Of a stretch of DNA of 64,000 nt, positions 1-10,624 are shown in pieces. Position numbers and translations under genes: made by a program. Positions within the stretch are counted from its first letter, which is position 1. Each line of letters starts with the position of its first letter. Source of the stretch: Posidonia oceanica (Eukaryota; Streptophyta; Magnoliopsida; Alismatales; Posidoniaceae). The DNA is taken from assembly GCA_037176725.1 (NCBI GenBank), contig JAZBRS010000044.1, positions 9,300,001-9,364,000 of the forward strand, given 5' to 3'. Below the pieces are notes generated by a model. It had not been told where the DNA came from and made no database searches. It worked only from the letters and a program-made list of their open reading frames with translations.

Positions 1-762
1 GACTGGTCTAGAGTAGACCTTGTGTTGTGCTAAGCAGTGACTCAGTGTTGGTGTGTTTTGCTGAGCAGTGTCTCAACGTTGGTTTTGGTGGTTGTTGCGC
101 TTGCATGGCGTGGTGTTTTGCCCGTGTGGCTATCTGGTGGTTGCTGTGTTGCGAATTCTGGATGCAATTGAGAATATTCAGACACCTTTGGCTATCTAAT
201 CTGTATAGAGAGTGCGTGGGGCTAGACTATGATTGTTTTGAGTGGTTTTAGGCTTGATTTGACAGGAGTAGCTATTTCAAATGTGCATAAAGGTTTTGAA
301 AAGCTTGCATATGGTTTTGGATTTGAAAGAAAGAGAAAATGGTTTTAAAAGTCATGTTTTAAGGGTTTTGCTGCTTGTTGGGTAAGAGTGTGTTACCCTA
401 TGATGGTGTTATGGTACTCAGGTGGGATGCTTGTATTTGGTTGTTTTCGACGTGATTACGCTTGATTTCTCAACAATGTTTGCCGAATTATTTTGGTGTG
501 TTTTTAGGTGGGGTATATGTTGGGTGACCATTTTGAGTGGTCACGCTTGTATACTTTGTTTTAGTGTTTTTGTTGCCACACATCAAAGATTCTAGGTAAG
601 TGAGTTTATTAGTTTTATTTCAGCTGTTTATTAGATTTGTTTCTGTTAGCTGTGCTTATAGCATTATTTAGATTTAGTTTTCTGTAGTGATAAATATTAA
701 TAACAAGATAAAAATGAAAAATGTAGTTAGGTTTGAGTGGTAGTGACTGGAGAGTCGTTACA
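1..762 (+). mobile_element. 3' part of a gypsy-type LTR, truncated by the window start
   Basis: This stretch aligns by eye, along nearly its whole length, with the reverse complement of 27445-28200. Shared landmarks are the segment near 155-175 (GATGCAATTGAGA-like), the GGTGGGATGC word near 421, the GTTGGGTGACC box near 513, the TGCCACACAT word near 573, and the last ~50 bases ending CGTTACA at 762. The terminal CA fits an LTR 3' end. The GTGACC/GTCAC box is also shared with the Tekay-like LTRs at 6478 and 14038, so this is probably a related chromovirus family. No primer-binding site follows, so it is a solo LTR, a 3' LTR or a remnant. The short ORFs inside are not conserved coding sequence. 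Confidence 0.7.
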
Positions 763-1717
763 CATATCCATATCCATGTCCATTTTTAAGAGAATACGGT
801 TTATCCGTATTCGTCTCGAGCGAATATGGATATTATTTTTCAATTCTCTATTATATCCATATCCGTTATGCGTATTGTATCCATATTATACATATATATT
901 CTTTGATTTGATTGTTATGTATATTTTTAATTATAATAGTCATAATTTACTGATTTTCATATTATTACTTACGTGAAGTATATGCACTTCGTTAAAAATT
1001 CTCATCATCCACTATGTACATTTAATGGCTTGGATTTGAGGATTGGAACTCTCCAATTGCAATGAATCGAAGAGAATCCCGATCCATCAAGACCTTAATT
1101 TGATTACTCCGTTCACATGATTCTACTTTCTTTCTCACGAAACCACAGCAACTTTGTATAGAACAAAATTTGCATTTAGAGATCTTATCTCAAACCCATG
1201 AAACATTTCACGGTCAAGGAGGGTCATCAACGAAGGACAATATATATATATGATCCGGTCGCTGCTTTGCGTCCACTTTAAACTAACGCTAAATTTAAGT
1301 CTAGTGCTATGGGGAAAGGTGCAAGTTTGATTGTTTATGTTGGTTTGTTTACTTTTTCCTTTTTCCTTTTTCACTTCCTTCTGTAGATGAAAATTAAACC
1401 TTAGGTAGTGGCATGTCTCCCTTGGTTGGCAGACCCTTTAAACAGGCAGACCCTTTGAGCTTGAGCCATCCACCTTGGCCTTGCATTAATTGGTCACCAG
1501 TTCTGTTAATGTCGGTGTTCTTTCTCCCAACCAAAATTTTGTCCCTACTGTTGATAAATAATGGAATGAACGTGCTGGGTACAACATGCAATATTCTGTC
1601 ATTTCAAGTGTTCATTGCGCACACGTTAGTAGATGTTCCCAAACCCTCCACGTTTATAAAGTTACAATTATAACACCTTATATTATGAAACAAGTCCAAT
1701 GCATAAATATCCAGAAA
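763..1717. other. AT-rich intergenic stretch, no gene recognised
   Basis: No coding region, RNA gene or known element is recognisable. Several ATATCC words occur between about 765 and 890. Next to them is a perfect 8-bp stem (GAATACGG 792-799, CCGTATTC 805-812) with a 5-base loop, and a short TA run lies near 1240-1252. Short ORFs on both strands show no family resemblance. Confidence 0.5.
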
Positions 1718-3330
1718 CATATCTTCTACCAAATGACAATTACCAAACAAAGATCTTTTACACAAGAACGTATTTTTCTTTTCCATGTATACATTAGTGC
1801 ATGTGTTTTGTTGTACTCTTGTCGTTTAATATTTAACTTTATGGGCTTTTTACAAGTATAACATCAAATAATTGTCTGGATTGTTAAGGAAGCGGTAAAA
1901 ATCTTATCTTTCATCCATTCAATCGGCATTGGGTATACAGCAAAAATTTCGTATAGTCCTATCTCACTTTGATGGCCATCAAAAGGAGATTTTAATCGAA
2001 TGATAGATTCGTTAAGGTTGATTTTTTTCTTAATTAAAGTGACATATTGTTGCATTTGTAGAGAAGTGTTAAGTTGGAAATCTCTAAGGCACAACAACAT
2101 TCATTCTTGAGAAAACCTACAAAAAAAAAAAAAAAAATCAATGTACAGTACAAGTTCTTCTCACGAGTCTTCAAATAACTTCAAGTATGCTTTGTTAACT
2201 CCAAAACAAGGATGAGATAGATTCAGAAGATGTGCTGAAGTACTCTATACAAGTTTTAGAGATAAGAAGTTTTTCTTTAATTTCACATGGAATCAAATTA
2301 AACGAAATTCATCAAGTGTGGGAAATTAAGGACAAGAGAGTGCATTGAAGAACTCGAAACTTTATACATGCTTTCTTTGATCTTACTCAAAATTCACATG
2401 TTTGAACAATAATACCCTAGTATTTGTATAATCGTCACTATGCCAACTTAAGAATGTAATAACAATATGTCTACTCCTGATAGACTTCTTGGTGAGCTGT
2501 ACCATTCCATGCACAAGAACGTGCATGTTTTCCTACCAAACGAAAATCCTAGCATACAGAACTGAGGATTTTCTATAGTAATGAATCGATCTGTCAATTA
2601 TTTTCAATAGGAATCTACTATTTAACCAATAGGGTTGGATGAATTAAACATCAAGTTTACGTACTATTCATTTGAAACAAACAAAAAAACGTATTATTGG
2701 ATAATTTTTTATTTTTTTAGGAAAAATTATTTAATGATATCCTAAGATTTGAGCAAAATCTTATTATAGTGTTTAAGGTTTAAAAAGTATTATTTTGGTA
2801 ATTAAAATTTACAAAATAATTAAAATCCTTAACACTGTTAAATTTTACACTCGATTGAAAAAAAGGCACCATTTTGATATTAGATGAAGGAAGGAAATTG
2901 TTGACTTAAACTTTCACTTATGGGATCACGTGATAGACAATGTATATGCTAATGGAAGACTATGGTAGTCTAACATTGCAAACTTTGGAAAATTAAAATG
3001 ATACTTTTTACATTTTAGATATCAAATTGAGATTTCACTCTCAAACCTTAAAATACCATTAAGTAATTTTCCCAAACCCTCGTAGAGTTGTGGCAAGAGT
3101 ACGTTCAATAAACATGGTTCCATAAATTTTCTTCAATTGTTGGAGTTCATCTAAAAATATGAGACAAAGATGTGACACAAATGAAAAACTACACTTTCAC
3201 ACATACGTATCTACATGCAAATAAGATATTCGAACCTACAGATATACTATATATTTTCCATGTGGAGAAGCTTCAAGGCTTCCCATGCAATACACCCTAT
3301 ACATAATATTATATATTCTACTTGAATCCT
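1718..3330. repeat. R block, copy 1a (non-coding duplicated spacer downstream of GT61)
   Basis: This AT-rich block recurs in the window at about 5358-6472, 21078-22440 and 24836-25945, always in the same orientation. In three of the four places it lies immediately downstream of a GT61 sequence or stub in the same relative position. Landmarks include the CATATCTTCTACCAAA word (1719), the phrase around TAATATTTAACTTTATGGGC (1829), the run CAACAACATTCATTCTTGAG (2090) and the TTTCCATG word near its end (3255). The repeat at 21078 begins only at the equivalent of about 1827, which marks the left edge of the later segmental duplication. No coding potential is seen. It looks like the 3' flank or intergenic spacer of the GT61 cluster. 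Confidence 0.75.
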
Positions 3331-3333
3331 ATA

Positions 3334-5024
3334 CTAATTATGAAGAAGCTTCAAAGCTTCCTCCAGTACACCTCTAAACCTATTTACATCAACCCTCACG
3401 TCTTGCTTCTCCAAGAATATTCCACCCATTGCTTTCCACCCATTCTTGTTATAAATTGACCATGGGTCCTTAAACACAGCATGGTCTCTTGGGTACTGAT
3501 CTATCAATGAACTCTCCTCTTCCTTGATCTCGTACTCCAAGTACTTTAAATTCCTGTCAATCGCCGGATCCCCGTAATCATGCCTCGACAACCCTCGTAG
3601 ACCTCCCAATGGAACAATTTGGATCAACACAGCGTTCATGGGGAGGAAGAGGAGATTAGTGAGTCCAGCCCCTTGCACTCCCATCAACACGTCGAAGGAG
3701 TTAACGAGCTTTGCAAACTTGGCAACGTCCGATGCGTCTGCCTCGGCTGCAATCACATCATAGCCAAAACTCTTCGCCATATGAACGATCTCATCCAAGT
3801 TTCTGAATCTTCGAGTACGCTTTCTCGATATAATCAGCAACCTTGGCTTCTTCTCCTTCATGTGCTCTTTGATCGTAATCGCGGAGTCTCTTTTGAGTGA
3901 AAAGGTAGTCCTCATGAACTCTGCGAAATGAACCATGGACTTGGATGGGATGGTTGCGGGTTCATTGTGGCAACGGAGGCCAACAATAGCATACCGGAAG
4001 CAATGTGTCCTATCATCTTGATTGAAGTCGATGATATCGTATTTAGAGAGACGGTTGAGTATCAACTTGTACTTGTCGATCCACCAAGCTTTCATGCCGG
4101 TGGCAAGGAACTGGACTTCACCATTGTATTGCCGTGACGTGAGGAAGAGGGGTATGATGACATCGGTGAAGTCGTGGAAGAAGTTTCCGGTGTAGCCGGA
4201 CATCGAGAAGACGATGGCCAGAACGGAGTGGTTGACGTTGCACTGATGAGGTCCCTCATGCGTCATGGATGGTTTCACTAGCACCTCCTTGACACGATTC
4301 ATGACAAAATTGTCATGCTTCCGGGCATAGGGTCTAATTATCCATGAGTCAATAGCATAAGGCGCGTAATAGTTAACCGAAGACGATGTCGACCCTTGAA
4401 TCCAAACTTCGCCGTCAATCTCGCAGACATCCGCTCTTGGGTCCGAAACATCGCACACCGGCTTCTCCTCCGTTGTTAATCCTTCACCTAGCAATTGCAT
4501 GTTCGTGTCGCAAATTAAGAAAGAAATGATCACTTATTAATGGAATGCATTAATCCTTACGGAATCAGAGAAAACTGGGACTTGGTAGGTATGGCATAGT
4601 GCACCTGATATCTCTGTTGTCTTTGGAGGCGAAACAACCATCGTAGAAAACTTATGAGTCTTTCTGGAACTAGTCTTGGATTGTGCAACCTCGTCTTTCA
4701 AATGATGTGAAGAATAAAAAACGTCAGCTTAAAACCTCACTATATATAACAAACAATTCAATATCAATGAGCAACATGTTTGTGTAATGACTAATGCTGT
4801 AATGAGAACAATACTAAATCTAAATTCAAGTGTTATATATGAATGAAGAGACTGAATGATTATACGATTTTGTCCACGGTCTTACATATCGTTGGTGGAT
4901 TCATGTAAGAATCGAAAAATGTGAAGTACAGCAAGAATATGAGAAAGAACGCTGCGACGGCACATGTCCTCCTCTGTGGCCTTGCTCTGCGGAAGGTTTT
5001 CGCACACTTTGATGCGTACCCCAT
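3334..5024 (-). CDS. GT61 family glycosyltransferase, three exons, copy 1
   Basis: Inferred exons on the minus strand are 5024-4886, 4694-4605 and 4487-3334, giving about 460 residues, usual for plant GT61. Introns of 191 and 117 bp begin GT and end AG, and the reading phase joins across both. Exon 1 starts MGY, then has a basic stretch (RRARPQRR) and a hydrophobic span (AVAAFFLIFLLYFTFF), a type II Golgi signal anchor. Exon 2 encodes a polar stem. Exon 3 carries the catalytic domain: KPVCD near its start, the GVQGAGLTN loop, PLGGL, the YPRDH box and a VDVNRF tail. Family members use nucleotide sugars to decorate xylan or N-glycans in the Golgi; which sugar is not visible here. Oddities: the usual His of the HGAG loop is Gln, and a 15-bp segment present in copy 2 (PNGYS-type residues) is missing near 3938. 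The frame is open, so it may be expressed, but activity is unproven. Confidence 0.8.
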
Positions 5025-5159
5025 GTCCTCCTCTTTCAGCTAGTGCTGCTACTGAAGCATATATAAGAGCTAGTAGTAGAGATCTATATGTCTTTGATCT
5101 CCTCCTAACCAACTGCTTCAACTCTACTATTGTTTAGCTGCATCTCTACTATTGTCCCC

Positions 5160-5180
5160 CGTGGCCTTTAAATAAATTGT
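5160..5180 (-). promoter_or_regulatory. Possible TATA box of the GT61 gene
   Basis: Read on the minus strand, a TATTTAAA word lies at 5174-5167, about 145 bp upstream of the proposed ATG at 5024. The aligned position upstream of the copy 2 pseudogene (about 24291-24300) also has a TATATA word. Nothing else supports it. Confidence 0.3.
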
Positions 5181-5339
5181 TTCTCTTGTATGCACTTCAA
5201 CGTTCAAGGCTTCTACTTGCACTATTGACTACAGTAATCTGAGAACTGATCTGCCACCTTCTGGGTATCATTTTTGTTTTTGTTGCTGCGTCATATTTGT
5301 GATCAGTATCCCACCAGACATCAAGATGTCCCTAGCTCG

Positions 5340-6472
5340 TTCCTAAGAGGATAGGAACATATCTTCTACCAAATGACAATTACCAACAATAAAGCTTCTA
5401 CACAACAACGTATTTTTCTTTTCCATATATACATTAGTGCATGCGTTTAATATTTAGCTTTATGGGCTTCTTACAAGTATAACATCGAATAATTGTCTGG
5501 ATTATTAATGAAGCAGCAAAAATCTTAGCTTTCATACATTCAACCGGCAATGGGTATCCAGCAAAAATTTCGTACAGTCCTATCTTACTTTGTTGACCAT
5601 CAAAAGGAGATTATAATCAAATCATAGATTCATTAAGGTGGATTTTTTTTCTTTATTAAAGTGACATATTGTTGCATTTGTAGAGAAGTGTAAAGTTGGA
5701 AATCTCAAAGGCGCAACAACATTCATTCTTGAGAAAACCCAAAAGAACAAAAAAAAAACAATTTGTACAACAAATTCTTCTCACGAGTCTTCGAATAACT
5801 TAAGAACTATGCTTTGTTAACTCCAAAACATGGATGAGATAAATCCAGAAGATGTGCAGAAGTACTCTATACATGTTTCAGAAATAAGAAGTTTTTCTTT
5901 AATTTCACATGGAATCAAATTAAGCAAAATTCATCATTATGGAAAATTAAGGACAAGAGAGTCCATCGAAGAACTCAAAATTTATACATGCTTTCTTTGA
6001 TCTTACTCAAAATTCCTATCGTCTATATCACCAAGTGTCATTATCAACTTAATAACGTACAATTTTGTCTACTCTAGATACAGATTTCTTGGTGAGGTGT
6101 AGCATTCTTGGTGGCAGCTCCAACAAATTTTTCTTAGGAATCAATAGGTTTTCATTATTTGTGGTGTTTTAGTTAAGGTGCAGTTATCATGCTCATAATC
6201 AAAATTAAGCACGCTATATGAGGATGTCTACGCATTGTTGAAGAAATAGATGTTCGTCATCAATAAAATAAAAAATAAAATCAAGCATCTTTAATATCCT
6301 CATGGTAAAAGTACATACGTTAATGGACATGCTTGCTTGAATTTCCTTCAAGTGTAGGAGTACATCTAAAAATATGAGATAACATGGAAAGTAATGAGAA
6401 AAATTAAAACTTACATTTATTTACATGCAAATAAAGTTTCGTAACCAACAAATAAACTACTTTCCATGGGAA
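5340..6472. repeat. R block, copy 1b
   Basis: Second copy of the R spacer, matching 1718-3330 and most closely 24836-25945. Shared phrases include CATATCTTCTACCAAATGAC (5359), the GGTGAGGTGTAGCATTCTTG phrase near 6091 and the GCTTGCTTGAATTTCCTTCA phrase near 6330. It ends at the insertion point of the Tekay-like element. Beyond that element, at 16842, the sequence continues towards a GT61 3' stub, as in the uninterrupted copy at 25946. No coding potential is seen. Confidence 0.7.
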
Positions 6473-6477
6473 GAAGC

Positions 6478-9305
6478 CGTAACACTTGGGAATTCATTTC
6501 CTTTGTATTCTGACATTTTAATGAATTCCTTGACTGTAGACAGGTGTTACTGGCTTTGCGGGTCCTACTTGTATTTTGTTGTGGGTCCCCTGTGGTTTTG
6601 TGTGGATCTCCACATTTGGTTTGCTGTGGGCCCCACTTGTGGTGGTTGGTGGGACTGATTGCAGTCTGGTCCCTGGTTCTCTCTCTCTCTCTCTCTCTCT
6701 CTTTTCCCCCTCTCCCCCACTCATTCTCTCTCTCTCTCTCCCCTCACGCGTGCCCTCCCCTCTCTTCCCCCACCCGCTCGTCCCCCTCCTCCCCTCCATC
6801 CCCGTGCCTGTGCCCTAACTCGGCCGGCACAAGCCCCTCCTCACCCTCTCCCCACCTCCATCTCCTCCTCCCTCCACTCTCTCCTCCCCACTCCCCCTTC
6901 CTTCCCTTTCCTCCTCTTCTTCTTCCTCCTCCTCTGTAGCGACTGTTGGCATTGGTCGGCGTGTGGTGACAGCCGACGGTGGTACGACGTGCTCCGGTCT
7001 TCGTCCTGGTGGAGCGGCAAGCCCGTGAGTGGCGCGTGGAGCTCGGTGAGGCGGCGGATCGCCGGAGTTGCGTGTGGATCGCTAGAGGACGGAGGTCGTC
7101 CCTCTGTCCCAAGGTACACGCCTCGTCGTAGTTGCCTAAATGCTTAGAAAATTATATGCATTCTTCCCTTGCCATGTTTTGAATGCTATGGAAGTGGTTT
7201 GATAATTTTTGAGATTTTATGTAGTTTTTGGCCAGATTTATGGCCTGAGTAGCTTAAATGCTTAATTGTGGTTTTCGGTGATTTCTGGTGTTTTGTGCCT
7301 CAGATTGAGGTGAATTTGGTGTGGTTGTGTTGCTTGAGCGAATACGCTTATTTTCATATATTGCATGCTTGATTTGGTATGAAATTGCAAGTGTTTGGGA
7401 TTTTTTGGCGTAAATGACTTGAATGTGGGTTTTCCAGTGTTTTTGTGAGTTGTATGCTTCGAAATGCCATAATGCATGTATGGTTGCATTCCTTATTGAA
7501 TTCCGGTGATTTAGGTATATGGCATGCTAGATTTAGAGTTTTGTGTAGCTGTTTTGGGATTTATGTAGGTTTTATGAGTTTTCAGTCCTAATCTGGTTTG
7601 GCACACCGATTTTGACCGGTATGCCGAACATCCTTCTTTTCTGCACTCCTGAACCTGAATTCGGTCGACCGAAATCGGTCGGTCTACCATTTTCAAGGCT
7701 TGATCGGTTATTTCTGGTCTACCGAATCAGGGGCTTTTGGTAGACCGATGGGATTTCGGTCTACCGTTTTCTGGGTCTGAACGGTCGACCGGTCCTTTTG
7801 GGTCGACCGAATCATGGATTTTCAGTCGACCGGTTGGATTTATGGTATGCCGATTTTGGTCTGGGTTGTTTCCCAGACTTGTTTTCTTATGATGTTATTA
7901 ATGTTTGTTTTTGGGGTATATTGTGCATTAGCCCATGATTTTAATAAATGTTTTCAAAGAGATTTTTGAGGGAAAACATGGATTGTTTGCAAATGATTTT
8001 GCCGAGGTTTTCCGTGGCCGAAACCTAGGAGTTGTGTTGGCTGGACCCGAGGATGCGACGGCGTTCCTGGTGTGTCGCACACCTCGCCTGGGTTGAAGTT
8101 TTGGTGGTCGGGGTGTCGACTGTACCTAGCGGTATCGTAGTAGCGGACTCGGGAGGTATGATACTCCTGCGTAGTTGGGCGTGATACCCTAGTCGCTACG
8201 GGCACCATGACTCGCCTTTGTTTTGGGTGCTGGCTAAGCCTAGGGATGAGGAGCCTCTAGTGGCTCGGAGCACTGAGCTGAGGTCGCCGTATTTGACGTG
8301 CCCTGTGATTTGTCCTGATTATGGACAGCTCGCCCAGTTGGGGGTGAGTAGCTTTCCCAGGTGGAGATCTCTTTTTGAGGCGTCTCTAGTGTGAGATGCT
8401 GGGACTGACACGTCCCTCCATAGGGCGGGTGTTCATAGCAGTGCAGTGAGTTGCAGGGGTGAGTCCCTGGTTACTGCTTGAGGCCAGGTCAGTTGCTTGG
8501 CACCAGGCAATACGGCTAGTTGTGGTTTTGTGCCCGCGGGGCTGTATTTGGTTTTTGCTGGCCATATTAGGCCTAGAGCTTTGCCTGATTTTGGGCTTAG
8601 TGTGGTTTTTGTCGAGTTTTTGGCCATATTGGGCCTAATGCTTTCCGCCTATTTACGACATGTGGTTTTGGTTTGAGTTTTGGGCCATATTGGGCCTAAT
8701 GCTTTCTGCCTATTTATGGCGCATGGTTTTGATTTGAGTTTTGGGGCCGATGGGCTGTTGTTATTAATTGAGAATTTATTTACGAGGTATTTTTCTACCT
8801 TGTTTTGGCCAGTGGAGCCGAGTTGTTTTCCCAGCCTGAGAGGTTGGAGGTTTTTGAGTTGTGCTGAGGTTTTGGGCCGGTGGATCGTGATTTGTGAAAA
8901 TGATTTGTAAACACCTATATTTCCCGATTTTTAGCATATTGGCTTTGGGGAAGGTGTTTTATTGATTATAAGGTTTATTGTGAACCCGGATTTAGGATTT
9001 TGACTGGTTTGTGCCGCATTCTGGTTTTTGTGCCGATTTCTCGCATGGTTTTTGTGAGGTGTGTGCTGGGTGACGATTTTTAGTCACTCTCGTGTGCTTT
9101 GTGTGGTTTTCAGTTGCAGGTGCAGATGTCTAGTTGGTTCAAGATGATAGTGCATATAGTGGGAGTCACGTAGTTATCCACTGCAGGTTCCTAGCATAGA
9201 TATTTATTGTTTAGCCCTGTAGTTAACTGTTGATGTAATAGTTAATTATGTTTTAAATTTTTTGTTGGGCTTGGTTTTTGTACTGTTGCGATCGGAGTCG
9301 TGATA
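6478..9305 (+). repeat. 5' LTR of element A
   Basis: About 2.8 kb. It begins CGTAACAC (the 3' LTR has the canonical TGTAACAC) and ends GTGATA (GTGACA in the 3' LTR). It contains a (CT)n-rich pyrimidine tract (6680-6950), a cluster of GGTCGACC/GGTCTACC palindromic words (about 7660-7850), and a GTGTGCTGGGTGACGA box (9060) shared with the LTRs at 1-762 and 27445. The long proline- and serine-rich ORFs here come from the pyrimidine tract and are not genes. Confidence 0.92.
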
Positions 9306-9309
9306 GATC

Positions 9310-9321
9310 TGGTATCAGAGC
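9310..9321 (+). other. Primer-binding site of element A
   Basis: TGGTATCAGAGC lies 4 bp after the 5' LTR end. It is the standard plant retroelement PBS, complementary to the 3' end of initiator tRNA-Met. Confidence 0.9.
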
Positions 9322-9480
9322 CCAGGTTCACTAGATTGCACTAGCCTAGGAGTGGTTAGTCTAGTGACTCTATAGGAAATTGCATATCATGATCAAGTCT
9401 ACACCTGTTGTTTTGGCATATATTGTTGTTTGTCTTATTGTTTGTGGTGTAGGTTACTGTTGTTTCTCTCCTGCTTCAGC

Positions 9481-10488
9481 ATGTCTCGCCGTGGCCGTCC
9501 GAAGGATAAGGCCTCTGCTGAGGAACCTAGCTCTCGAGAGGAGAGTGGTTGGCAGGGCATGTGGACGGAGTTGCGAGGCATGGCTGCGAAGGATTGAGAA
9601 GTTGTTGGATAGTTTGGCGTGCCTGGCGGAGCACTGGGTGCGGTTAGTTGCCTTTCAGCTAGCAGGTGATGCCGATGAGTGTGGAAAGCCACAAGGCGGC
9701 TGAAGTTCCTGAATTCTATAACGGTCGACATCAAGTGGAAGGACTTTGAGGCTGCATTTCATGATAAGTACTTCCTGAGCCATGTGAGGAGTCGGTTCGA
9801 CCGAGAGTTCCAGAGTCTACAACAGGACAGGATGACTCTGGCTGAGTATGAAGCCTCATTTGCCCGATTGGAGAGGTTCACCTAGGCCTTTGATACTGAG
9901 GAAAGGCGGGCGGAGAGATTTCTAGAAGGCCTTTAACCTAGTTTGAGGGTGAAGGTGATGGGCTGCCGATGCATGACGGTAGCTGAGATGGTCCAGATGG
10001 CTTCCCGCTTTGAAGAGGAGTACAACCAGTATGTGAGTGGTCACTCCAAGGGGAAGGCCAAGACGCCCTTCACTTCTCGGTTCTCTGTCTCTAGTCCACC
10101 GAGTTCCAGTGGCACGAGTAGCCCAGGGAAGAGAAAGAAGGACAGATCTGGCGGTGGTTCTGGTGCTTGGCGTAGTTGTGCTAGAGGTGGTGGTGCTGGC
10201 CATGCCTCCAGCGTCTGGCACAACTTTGCAGGAGTTGGTAGCACCGGTCTGAGTTAGGCTGCTTCAAGTGGATAGGGTGGCGCTTAGTGTTTCCAATGTG
10301 GCCAGATTGGTCACTTTGCAGTGCATTGCCCTCGAGCACAGCAAGTGATGAATTGGAGCGGAGTGGTGTGCTACAACTATGGGAGACTAGGACATGTGCA
10401 GAGGTTGTGTCCGGATCCTCCCAAGAGAGCGGGGAATGTGCCACAGCAGTCGACCCGGGGGCATGTGTTCACCATCTCAAGCTCCTGA
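9481..10488 (+). pseudogene. gag: Gag of element A, broken
   Basis: The ATG at 9481 opens an MSRRGRPK-type start usual for Tekay-like gag, but the frame meets TGA and TAG within 45 codons. The central capsid part is largely missing: sequence jumps to a WKDFEAAFHDKYF-type segment near 9730, which is the C-terminal half of the retrotransposon gag domain. A basic, serine-rich linker follows. Then come a perfect CCHC zinc knuckle (CFQCGQIGHFAVHC, about 10288-10329) and a second one whose second Cys is Tyr (CYNYGRLGHVQRLC). All pieces stay in one frame. Interrupting stops are mostly TAG (after ERFT, GLS, SSG and GGA), with one TAA. In a living element it would form the particle shell and bind RNA. 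Confidence 0.85.
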
Positions 10489-10624
10489 CTGTGGGCCCTC
10501 TGGTGATGTTATAGAGGGTAAGTCCCCGTAGTTTCCTTGGGTGGTGTGACCCATTGTTTGTTGTTGTTTCTCTCTCCTGTAATATGAATCTTGTTGTTTA
10601 ATTGGGGATGCTGTTGGTTGTGCT

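Noticed and set aside
4882..5121. ORF of 79 codons on the minus strand upstream of the GT61 domain
   Set aside because: Another frame over the same DNA, starting at 5024, gives a signal anchor and splices in phase; it is conserved in copy 2 while this ORF is not.
6544..7147. Several long overlapping ORFs rich in Ser, Leu and Pro
   Set aside because: They are translations of a (CT)n and CCTCC-rich tract inside the LTR of element A; the same occurs at 14128-14690.
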